A stretch of DNA of 64,000 bases, taken from the NCBI GenBank assembly GCA_907165135.1, contig OU015567.1, forward strand, positions 13,335,001 to 13,399,000, in the 5' to 3' direction. Made by a program: the position numbers and the translations under genes. The stretch is from Oikopleura dioica. Lineage: Eukaryota; Chordata; Appendicularia; Copelata; Oikopleuridae. The notes under the pieces were generated by a model, which saw only the letters and a list, made by a program, of their open reading frames with translations, searched no databases and was not told the DNA's origin. Below, piece after piece: positions 36,019 to 45,397 of this stretch; position 1 is the first letter of the stretch, and every line of letters begins with the position of its first letter.

Positions 36019-37175
36019 ATGTCGTTATTGTCGCAAATCAGATCGAGAAGTCCGCCACTAGAGCACTTTGAGAAAAATGGAAAAAGACAGAATGGAGTCG
36101 ATTTGGGCAGCATAGGTTCAAAATCCTATTAGAGAAAGAACTGTTAACATGAGTTTTTAGAAAAGCTCATATCAGCGGAAACCGTAGAGGAGAAAAATAT
36201 AATCTGGCAGAAGCTAAAAGAGTCCTCTGACTTGACGACTCTTGTTCATTCACCAGCTACGATGAAATTTCTCAACTCATGTGTCCGAGGTGAGTTTCTT
36301 TGAAATTATCTTGTTTTAAATGGTCCCCTACAGATGTTCACTTTTCGAATAAAAATGAGTTTTCCTGTAGAAAGCAATGATCCACTTGTTTTAATCAAAA
36401 TCAACATGATAAAAAGCTAACAAAGAAGGACGCATTCAGCCTCTTTTAACTTCTATCAATGTAGAGAGCAGTGAGGGTAGCTGGCCGGAGAGTATTATCA
36501 TTGACCTGTTATCGCTTGGATGCTCTGGTCCCCATGTTGTCGGCATGCTCGATGTCGCCAATCAACGGGCAGCAATTGATATTGTTACAGCCGCCAAGGA
36601 CCCGTGTTTCCCGGAACGCGTGTTGGTTTGGTCAATAGCTGCGGCCATAGAAAAAGCCGCTAAATCGGAATCGTAAGAAACTTGAAATAAAACATTTATT
36701 CTCATTCATCGTCAAAGAAATGATGCAGATTCAATCCGGGAGCTCGATTTCCTTCTCAAACGCGAATTCTCCCACAACTATCTTGTCGGAGCGCTGAAAG
36801 CTCTCGACACGACCAAAGCAGTTGCTCTTTTGGACTTTTTGACGGCGAAAATTCGACTCTGTCCTATAAAACCAGATCAAGAAAAGGCGGGAATAAATCA
36901 AATATCGCGATGGGTTGGAGCGGTGATTGATGCTCACCCAAGCACGTATTCGGACGAGGATAATGCAAAGATGCTTATGGAGGCTCTATCTGTGGTTCAG
37001 GACAAGGTTAGCTTTGACAGCTGTCTATTTCAATGATGTTTTAACTACTTTCTTGTAGCTTGATTTATTGGAGGAACTAGAAAAGATCGACAAGATTTGT
37101 ATGCACCAGGAGGCAAAAGGAACGAAACGAAAAAGAAGAAAAGGGCGTTATTCTGTCTCTGTACTGAAATTTTAG
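36019..37175 (+). CDS. NOL11: NOL11 C-terminal-domain protein (short form)
   Basis: The last about 110 residues align with the C-terminus of human NOL11: a helical LLDFLTAKIRLC segment, SRWVGAVIDAHPSTY, the LEELEKIDKIC helix and the terminal RYSVSVLKF that corresponds to GLYSIEVLEF. The predicted protein is only about 290 residues, against about 719 in human. The N-terminal beta-propeller is missing; I found no exons for it in the 230 bp upstream. NOL11 belongs to the t-UTP part of the small-subunit processome and supports rRNA transcription and 18S processing. The stop at 37175 lies 88 bp before GTF2A2 on the same strand, so an operon is likely. Confidence 0.7.
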
Positions 37176-37263
37176 AATAATCCCGAAACGATTATTATTA
37201 TCCCTCGTTCGTTCTTCATAAATTTAGATTCTCATCGGAATCGAGATAAGCTACGTATTAAAG

Positions 37264-37614
37264 ATGAGCATGAATTATCAGCTCTATCGGAACACTACGC
37301 TAGGAACTACGCTCATTGATTCTCTCGACGAGTTGCAGCAGCAGGGCGCAATCTCCCACAGTCTCCGGATGAAGGTTCTCGAAGAATTCGACAAAGCAAT
37401 TAACTACGCCCTGGCGAACAAAGTGCGCAACCGAATCACTTTCAAGGGCAAACTCAATACGTATCGCTTCTGTGACAATGTCTGGACTTTCGTGATCGAA
37501 GACGCCGAGTTCCGAGAAGTGATCGACTGCATCAATGTGCCAAAAGTAAAAGTGGTCGCCTGCGATGGCAAAGGAAACACGGTCAACAACCGCCAATCAG
37601 TTGACGATTATTGA
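37264..37614 (+). CDS. GTF2A2: transcription initiation factor IIA gamma subunit
   Basis: A single uninterrupted exon encodes 116 residues (human 109). The sequence starts [20 protein letters not shown] and contains the family blocks [40 protein letters not shown] and the C-terminal VKVVACDGK strand, i.e. the N-terminal four-helix bundle part and the beta-barrel that contacts TBP and DNA. Sits between NOL11 (88 bp upstream) and WDR33 (110 bp downstream) on the same strand. Confidence 0.95.
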   Translation: MSMNYQLYRNTTLGTTLIDSLDELQQQGAISHSLRMKVLEEFDKAINYALANKVRNRITFKGKLNTYRFCDNVWTFVIEDAEFREVIDCINVPKVKVVACDGKGNTVNNRQSVDDY

Positions 37615-37724
37615 AAACAACCTATCTTGAAGCGCACTCTTTTCGCTTCTCGCTTGTCTTTTCCTGCCAACAGAAGGGCACTTATCAGTTTATTCATCTG
37701 TATTCAAGCAGACTCATTTAGATA

Positions 37725-40101
37725 ATGCAGAACAATCGGGGTCACCACTTCGACCCGAGTCGGCAATTTCAGCCGTATGTGTTTCGCCCGAATTTTATGA
37801 AAAATCAAGATGGCGAAAAAAAGCAACAAGGGCGAAAGGTTATTGATTGGACCGGTGCCTGCGTTAATACTATGATGTCACGGAGATTCAAGAGGCCACT
37901 CAAGGAAGGGATCATCTAACAAAGTCGTAAATTTTTTCTGAAATGAATTCATCAGCGCTTGCTGATCCGAGAACAGGACCGTACCGGTTTTCAGCCACTT
38001 ACAAGCTCAATTCTTAAAGCGGAAACTCCTGGCTCACTGCCTTATTTACCTGCCAATAGTGTGACAACAAGATTTGTCCGGACTGCTACCAATAAACAGA
38101 AATGTCCCGTCTATCAGGTTTTCTTGTGTTTCGTCAGACTTTAATTAGAATATACTACGATTAAGGCATTAATTGACAACTAAACATATGCTAGTAATGT
38201 TTAATGATTATGCTGCAATTAGAATGATAAGATTCTCGAGGAGAATATTATGTTTTAATACAGATTAAACTCGCTTTTTCGATAAATGTAAAGATTATGT
38301 AGATTCAGTCGTTACTCGTTATTTATATCGTATAATTTATACAGCAGTTGGAGGGATTAATAGAGGAGAATATGATCGTGACGTTTTAGATTGTGTGGAC
38401 TCCAGATGGCCGGCGTTTGGTCACTGGTGCGGCTAGTGGCGAGTTTACGTTGTGGAATGGAATGGCATTCAATTTCGAAACGATTTTGCAGGCGCATGAT
38501 CAGCCCGTCCGCGCAATGTGCTGGTCAAACGACGGGATCTGGCTAGCTACAGGCGATCATCAAGGATACATCAAGTACTGGCAGCAGAATATGAACAACT
38601 GCTGCATGTTCCAAGCGCACAAGGATCAACCCTGCCGCGGGATCTCCTTTTCGCCAACAGACGTCAAATTCGCAAGTTGCTCAGACGATGGAACCGTCAG
38701 AATATGGGACTTTTATCATCACACTGAAGAAAAAATTCTACGAGGCCACGGCTCAGACGTGAAAAAGGTCGACTGGCATCCGCACAAAGGCCTAATTGCA
38801 TCAGGATCGAAAGACTTGCAAACGCCGATAAAGCTTTGGGATCCAAAAGCGGGCAAATCAATCACAACTCTTCACTGTCACAAAGGAACTGTCATGGACA
38901 TCCAGTGGAATAGAAATGGACATTGGTTGGCGAGCGCAGCTAGAGATCATCTTGTAAAAGTTTTTGACATTCGAAATCTGAAGACACATTATCAAGTGTT
39001 GAGAGGGCACAGAAAAGAAGCATCCTCGCTTGCTTGGCATACACAACATGAGGGCCTACTGGCGACCGGTGGTTCAGAAGGATCAATTATTTATTGGATG
39101 ATCGGCGAAGATCAGGTTATTGCCCTTTCATAGCAGTCAGAATTGATATCGTGTTATTTCGGTTGAACTCGGATAAGAAATAATTTGAATTGATTTGATC
39201 GAGTTTTATCATGTTTTTAACATGTTTTCAGCCGGTTGGCCAAGTTGATGGCGGCCACGAGTCTTTGATCTGGACAATGGCTTGGCACCCGCTTGGTCAC
39301 GTTCTTGCTACTGCTTCGAATGATCATTCTACGAAATTCTGGTCTCGCCAACAGGTATTTTCTTTACCATGATTCAGTACAAATGATTTTTTAGACAACG
39401 GAACTAGTCGCGAAGGACTACCCAAAGAATGAGACAGAAATGCTCGCAGAAATCAGTAAACAAGTTCGACTAGAATCCGGACTAGAAGATGAGACAGAGA
39501 TAGGTAATTCTATTGACGTGTTTCTATTTCTTTAATTTCTTTTCTTTTTATAGAAGAAGAGATAGAAATACCCGGTCTTGATGGATTTGAAGATGGGGCA
39601 CCTCCGAATGTCTTCCAGGTTAAAAACTTCCGTTTTTTCTATTTTGATCTAATTTTATCTATTTTAGTCGATGGCAAACGAGTATTACAATAATAGCGAA
39701 CAAACCTTTAGAACCGGATTAACTCTTCACAACACACCCGTTCCACAAGAAGAATTGCCCAGCTTCGAAAAGAAGAAAGCATTTGCTAAACCAGTGCCAA
39801 AGGAATTCGCGAATGCATGGGACAGCAACAGGGAAGGAGAAGGAAACATTCCAGAAAAGAACAATCCAGGTCATTCTGGAGGTTTCAATGGCGGGAGGTA
39901 AGATAAAAAGCAAATGTTGCAGAGTGTGTAAAGTTTAGTTTTAGTCAGCAAAGATTTCGACAGGAGCTTCATCCGTACAATCCTCACATGCAAGGCCATA
40001 GAGGTGGATATAATCATGGAGGACGAGGAAGAGGTGGCTTCAGAGGAGGTCATCATAATCACCATCAGGCACGGTTATTCAAAATGATTTCTTTAAACTG
40101 A
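37725..40101 (+). CDS. WDR33: WDR33, polyadenylation-signal-binding WD40 subunit of CPSF
   Basis: After a basic N-terminus the protein has the WDR33-specific lead-in [17 protein letters not shown] and a seven-bladed WD40 propeller ([91 protein letters not shown]). An acidic linker with EIPGLDGF, a [11 protein letters not shown] motif and an RGG-rich tail follow, all in the human order but with a much shorter tail. WDR33 with CPSF30 reads AAUAAA. The first intron appears to be GA-AG (37905-37955). The last codons may be removed by a GC-AG intron (40069-40128) giving an alternative stop at 40170. Confidence 0.93.
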
Positions 40102-40166
40102 TCATTTTCTGTCTAAATTTTGATTCAGTTTGTCCACTTGCACTTTGAAAAACCAAGGATAGTTTG

Positions 40167-40313
40167 TTAAACGAGAGCATCACGATAGAGGCCACGATAG
40201 AAGAAATATCCCTCAGCAAGGATCAAATTATGTCCAGTGGGATGGAAGATAGAATTGTACCTGATCATGTTGAAGCTGATTCCTGTGAAAATTAATTTTT
40301 TTGTACCTGTCAT
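40167..40313 (-). CDS. possible small ORF convergent with WDR33
   Basis: A 48-codon frame starts MTGTKKLIFTGISFNMIRYN just behind a TTTTCAG acceptor and ends ..GYFFYRGLYRDALV. An in-frame 24-bp GT..AG segment could also be spliced out. Nothing recognised; it may simply be WDR33 3' flank. Confidence 0.25.
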   Translation of the reverse strand: MTGTKKLIFTGISFNMIRYNSIFHPTGHNLILAEGYFFYRGLYRDALV

Positions 40314-40394
40314 TTTAAAGAATTTAAAACTGCCCTGAAAATTAAACCATTTTCTCAAGTTATAAGTTTTGTTGTTAACCTTACGCCGCCAAGT

Positions 40395-40860
40395 GTGCCA
40401 TATATGGCACCGAGATTTAAAAACGCCTGTAACTTATTTTTAACTTGGAGTAGAAGTTTCGCCGACCCCCCTTTATACCCCTACTTTTCGCTCAACTTTC
40501 ACGTGGTAGACCTTTGGTTTGGTTAGCTTCGCTACAAATTCGTCAGAATAGCGAATTTAGCTTCGCTACTCGTGTGCCATATATGGCACAAGAATGTATT
40601 GCGATGTGCCAAATATGGCACATTTGGCGGCGGTGGGACTTTTTTTCGCCGAAAATGCATTGTAAGAAATTCTCCCTTATAAGAGGAACATTAACATTGC
40701 CGAGATCAATAAGATGTCATTTGATGTCATATAATGTCAAATGTCTTACATTTGTAATGTTGGCATAAAATTTTATTTTTTCTACATCTACAGCCGGCTT
40801 TTCGACACATGTGCCATATTTGGCACATAGAATACACTGCAATGTGCCATATATGGCACA
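40395..40860. repeat. five copies of a TGTGCCATATATGGCACA palindrome
   Basis: Near-identical palindromes of 16-18 bp occur at 40395-40410, 40574-40589, 40605-40622, 40810-40827 and 40843-40860. Copies 2-3 and 4-5 form two larger direct units of about 70 bp, each ending in CATTTGGCGGCGG. The second unit ends 65 bp before the ARP1 start codon. Could be a tandem binding-site array for a dimeric regulator, or termini of small mobile elements. Confidence 0.75.
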
Positions 40861-40937
40861 TTTGGCGGCGGGGGGTGAATTTCGGGTTTGGCGGTTTCAT
40901 TGGAGGTTAATTCATCAGTTGAACATTGTCAGCTAGA

Positions 40938-43482
40938 ATGGATTCGTATAGCGTCATAGCAAATCAGCCGATTGTTATTGATAATGGCTCTGGAATGATC
41001 AAGGTATTTTTTGTCGAGTGCGCGTCATTTTCTACGGTTTTGGGGGTTTGCGTCAATTGCTACGGTTACGTTCTTTACCACGGTTAAAAATGAGTCAAAG
41101 GGACCGTAGCAATCGACGCACAGATTTATGTCACTGTTCTAGTCTAAACTCGACGAATCCACCCTGGAATAGAAAAAGGTTATTTCCTTCAACGTAAATT
41201 CTTAGGCTGGATTTGCCGGAGACGAGGTGCCAAAATGTAACTTCCGAAATTACGTCGCTCGCCCGAAACACACGCGAATCATGCAGGGCGCAATCGAGGG
41301 TGACAATTTTATCGGCTCAACCGCCGAGGATCACAGGTAGCATCTCCGCCGAAGGAGATTTTTGGCTGATCAGGTGATTCAGAGGGCTGATGGCTATTAA
41401 ATATCCAATGGAACATGGGATCATCACTAGGCTTACCGGACTAAATTTCGACCCATATTTCTAGCTGAGTTGGGTGGTCATATGACACAGTTTTAGAAAT
41501 CCTAGCTTCTGGGCTTTCATTTGGGCACAAATTCAAGGGGTCTGGGTCATGCCCGCAAGGCAATTTATGGGACCTGAAGTCCCAAAATAGGTACAAAAAT
41601 CCTTCAAACTATTTTTCGATGGCGGTCCGGGCTTGAGAGTAGTCAAGAGTCATATATTTAGAAAGCTCAGGCTCTGAGCTTTCAGTAGAGCTAAAGAAAT
41701 CTTAGTGCCAAGTGGTTTGTGTCCACCTGGAGGCGCTAGAAGTTGGCGGTAAAAATCCGGAAATGCCGGAAAACTCGGTTTTCGAGTTCTAAACTCTACA
41801 ATTATATGTATAAACATTTATAAACAATAATTAATGCATTAAAAAGTTGAACCGCGGTCGAACCGGGCGGTTCAACTCTAGAAACCTTCAAAAACATGGA
41901 AATATGGCCCACTATGAACCAACCGGTTGACCACCCGGTTTGACCTCGGTTAAAATTTTTAATGTGTTAATAATTGTTTATATATGTTTTATACATATAA
42001 TTGTAGAGTTTAGAACTCAAAAACCCAGTTTTCCGGCATTTCCGGATTTTTACCGCCAACTTCTAGCGCCTCCAGGTGGAATCAAACCTCTTGGCACTAA
42101 GATTTCTTGAGCTCTACTGAAAGCTCAGAGCCTGAGCTTTCTAAATATATGACTCCTGACTACTCTCGAGCCCGGACGGCCATCGAAAAAATAGTTTGAA
42201 GGATTGTTATACCTATTTTGGGACTTCAGGTCCCATGAATTGCCTTGCGGGCATGACCTAGACCTCTTGAATTTGTGCCCAAATGAAAGCCCAGAAGGTA
42301 AGCTTTCTAAAACTGTGTCATATGACCACCCAACTCAGCTAGAAATAAGGGTCGAAATTTAGTCCGGTAAGCCTAATCATCACCGATTGGGGAGATATGG
42401 AGCGCATTTGGCAACACATTTATGGCAAGGGGCAGCTCGCTACGTTTAAAGAAGAGCATCCTGTTTTACTAACAGAGGCGCCTCTTAATCCTTACAAAAA
42501 CAGGCAAAAACGATTTCTGCTGTTCTTGCTTCAAAATGAAATCTTTCAGGGAAAAAATGGCTGAGATCTTCTTCGAATCATTCAACGTCCCCGCTCTCTA
42601 CGTTTCAGTACAAGCAGTTCTATCACTTTACTCTTCCGGACGAACGACTGGTGTCGTCCTCGACATCGGAGATGGTGTTTCTCATTCTGTGCCAATTTAT
42701 GAAGGATTCGCTCTCAAGCACTCAATCACTAGAAGCGACATTGCCGGTCGCGATATCACTCGTCATTTGCAGGTAATCCAACTTTTTTTTCTTCTTTTTT
42801 GAGGTTTATTTCTAGCTTTTATTGAGGAAAGAAGGCCATAAATTCATTACATCGTCAGAAATGGAAGTTGTTCGTCAGATCAAAGGTTTTATAACTGAAT
42901 CAGCTTTGTATTATGTTTTTATTAGAAAAAGCATGTGTTATTTCTCTGCTGGGAAAAGAAGAAACTGAGGATCAAAATCGCGAATATCAACTTCCAGACG
43001 GCGAAAAAATTCAAATCGGCAGCTCGAAATTTAAGGCACCAGAGATTCTCTTCAATCCAGAATGTAAATCTGGCTTTCTTTCCGCGTTTTTTACTCGAAA
43101 TTCTAGTGATTGGCTCGGAAGAACTTGGAGTTCATGATTTGTTATACAACTCTATCAGAAAGTCTGACCTTGATCTCAGAAAAACCCTTTACCAAAATAT
43201 TGTTCTATCCGGTGGTTCGACTTTATTCAGAGGTACGTTTTAGGTGCAAAGAATCTCTTTCGTGATGTTTGAGTAGGACTTGGCGATCGGCTTCTTTCGG
43301 AATTACGGCGACCATCGCCAAAGGACACGAAAATCCGAATCTCGGCTCCTCAAGAGCGACTTTACGCGACTTGGATTGGTGGCTCGATTCTAGCATCGCT
43401 GGACAACTTCAAAAGAATTTGGGTGACCAAGAAAGAGTGGGAAAGTGAAGGCGCCCGAGCTCTTCACAGAAAAACTTTATAA
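40938..43482 (+). CDS. ACTR1A: centractin / actin-related protein 1 (dynactin filament subunit)
   Basis: The sequence matches ARP1 from the first residues ([20 protein letters not shown]) through the ATP-binding loops ([23 protein letters not shown]), [37 protein letters not shown] and the end ..[12 protein letters not shown], so actin is excluded. ARP1 forms the short filament of dynactin. Five recognised introns are GT-AG. One, at 42504-42549, is GC-AG and is fixed by the conserved [14 protein letters not shown] junction. The exon encoding [18 protein letters not shown] is split by a 948-bp inverted-repeat element (separate entry). Without splicing, that insertion adds a stop codon after 11 codons. 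Confidence 0.93.
41428..42375. mobile_element. hAT-like foldback element inserted in the ARP1 coding exon
   Basis: Both termini carry the same 27-bp inverted repeat, starting TAGGCTTACCGGACTAAATT at 41428 and ending with its complement at 42375. Beyond it the two arms stay nearly complementary for over 400 bp to a short central loop near 41890. ATCATCAC occurs directly on each side (41420-41427 and 42376-42383). This 8-bp duplication fits the hAT pattern nTnnnnAn. Removing element plus one duplication restores the ARP1 reading frame exactly. No transposase frame is present, so it is non-autonomous. Confidence 0.9.
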
Positions 43483-43957
43483 ACACTTTGTATTAGCGTT
43501 TTACACATTCACACTTACAGTCACATTTCACTGAACTCCCAGTCCTCGCCACTCCCTTTTATTTTAGTAACAACAAAGTACTTGTAAAACGGCTCGGTCT
43601 ACAATCTCTGCAATTTCTATCAAGATCTAGCGCCGTTCCAAATTTTCATTCGAAAAAGATATTTTTTAGAAAAGAGAATTCCTGAATTTCTTCATAATAA
43701 AATTTCATTCAATGTACATTCGTGGTAAAACTTGAAAAAAAATCAACGTTTCTCTCTTGAAAAGTGGTCCAGCTGTCCCCTCGTTATCCGTTTTTATTCC
43801 ATTTACTTTACATAACAAGTTCAAACTTATCAAAAACCAAAGCAAAAATAACTAAACAACTGACCAAGATTCAAATATTTCTGTTTTGTTCATTATCGCA
43901 TGTAAACGAGTTGAAATTCATTCATGAGCTAGTAACTTACTGTTTTGAACCTCTCAG
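43483..43957. other. ARP1 / zinc-finger intergenic region
   Basis: About 475 bp of A/T-rich sequence with AATAAAATTT at about 43697, probably the ARP1 poly(A) signal. No gene seen. Confidence 0.5.
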
Positions 43958-45353
43958 ATGGAAATCAAAATGGGGAATGAAACGCTGATTCCAATTCGTA
44001 TCTTGCCGAAACAAAATTTTGTAAAATCTAACACCACCTCGCCAACCAAAAAACGGAGGAGGGATTGTGCGCCTATTAGGAGCTTTTCCCCCCAGTCAGA
44101 GCTTCAATACGAGGTGAGATCTACTTCTATATTTTCCGGAAGAGAAAATTGACTGTTTTCTGTAGTGCAAGATCTGCAATGTTCCTCTTGGATCCAGCTC
44201 CGACGGTATCTTGCATTTCCGAAGCCTACATCCAGACAAAGAGGTTCAAATCGAATGTACTCAAAAGGAAGGCATTCCAAGCCCAGAGAAACGAGTAAGA
44301 GAAGAGGAGCCAGTTCATCCAACCGTCCAAACTCGATTCCAGCGAGTTTTCTGCACACTCTGTCACTTTCAAGCGTTCAGTACTGGTAAAAATAGCTCTT
44401 TTTGCTATTCGCTATGACTGTGATTTTCAAGTTGAGCTAGAAGAACACATTAAAAACATGCACTCTCTTCTTGCCAAAAGCATCGAAGAAGTAGGGAAGA
44501 TGGCCCGAGGTTCAGGTCGAATGTTTTCCTGTCCCATTTGTTTGAAGCGCTTCATCAAAGAGTCCAAATTTCAACCTCACACCGAGTCGCACACTGTTCA
44601 AGATGTTATCGCAAAGAGCCTTGATAGGACCGGGTTGTTATAACAAGCTAAAGCTTAGATTCTGCTTACAAGAGTAAAAGTAGTCAGCCTTGCTAAAGAT
44701 CATAGTAAAAGCCGCTGACAAATAAAAATCCAACCGAAGTTTAGAAACAAAAGACGACAAGAGCCTATCTCAACCTCATTTAACCGCGCTCAAGCTGGTA
44801 CCGAAAGACGGGACGCCCTTTATCTGTAAATTTTGCTTTTTCTCGGCATCAACGAGGAAAATACTTGTCGACCATTTAAAAAACTATCATCATTTCGAAA
44901 AACAGTTCTGGATTGGATTAGGTGCAAGTCTTACTTTTCAAGAACAGACCGCAGAAGGTGGAAAACCAAGAGTAAAATCAAGAATATGGATAAAAATTTA
45001 TATTTACAGTTTCTTTCTGGATGAGAATTTTCCTCTCAGACAATTGCTATACAATTATACCTAAGAGAATCTCTAAGAGAATTTGTTCATCACAGTCTGT
45101 TGAACAGACTTTCTAAAATATAATTAATTATTATTGATGAAATCGACGTAAAAATTACCTCCGACCGCTGATCATATCTAAAATTATATCCTCTCTCAGA
45201 ATAAAAATAGCAAAATGTCCGTTTTGCGAGGAGACACTTCCTGCCTCACAACTTGGGGCACATAAAGCGCTTCATATGAAAGCCACTTTTGATCGCTCTT
45301 CTGTAACTCTCATCCCATCTGCTTGGATTTCTTCAAATTCCTCACTCAACTGA
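43958..45353 (+). CDS. C2H2 zinc-finger protein
   Basis: After a basic N-terminus (TKKRRRDCAPIRSF) five C2H2 units can be read across the exons: CKICNVPLG..HFRSLH, CTLCHFQAFSTEEHIKNMH, CPICLKRFIKESKFQPHTES with a following H, CKFCFFSASTRK..HLKNYH, and CPFCEETLPASQLGAHKALH near the C-terminus. The intron about 44634-44734 joins DRTG to LETKDDKSL in phase 2, and the last (about 275 bp) joins IGL to AKCPFC in phase 1. Irregular linkers differ from TGEKP arrays, so DNA binding is not assured. The stop codon lies only 44 bp before the BOP1 start, implying an operon. Confidence 0.65.
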
Positions 45354-45397
45354 TGAATCCCTTTTAATTTTATCCTTTCATTAAGATTCGTGGAAGG

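Noticed and set aside
41429-42383. AG-AC or AG-AT excision of the ARP1 element, as described in Fritillaria
   Set aside because: Each such excision I tried removes a length that leaves ARP1 out of frame; GC-AG or GA-AG within the element keep the frame.
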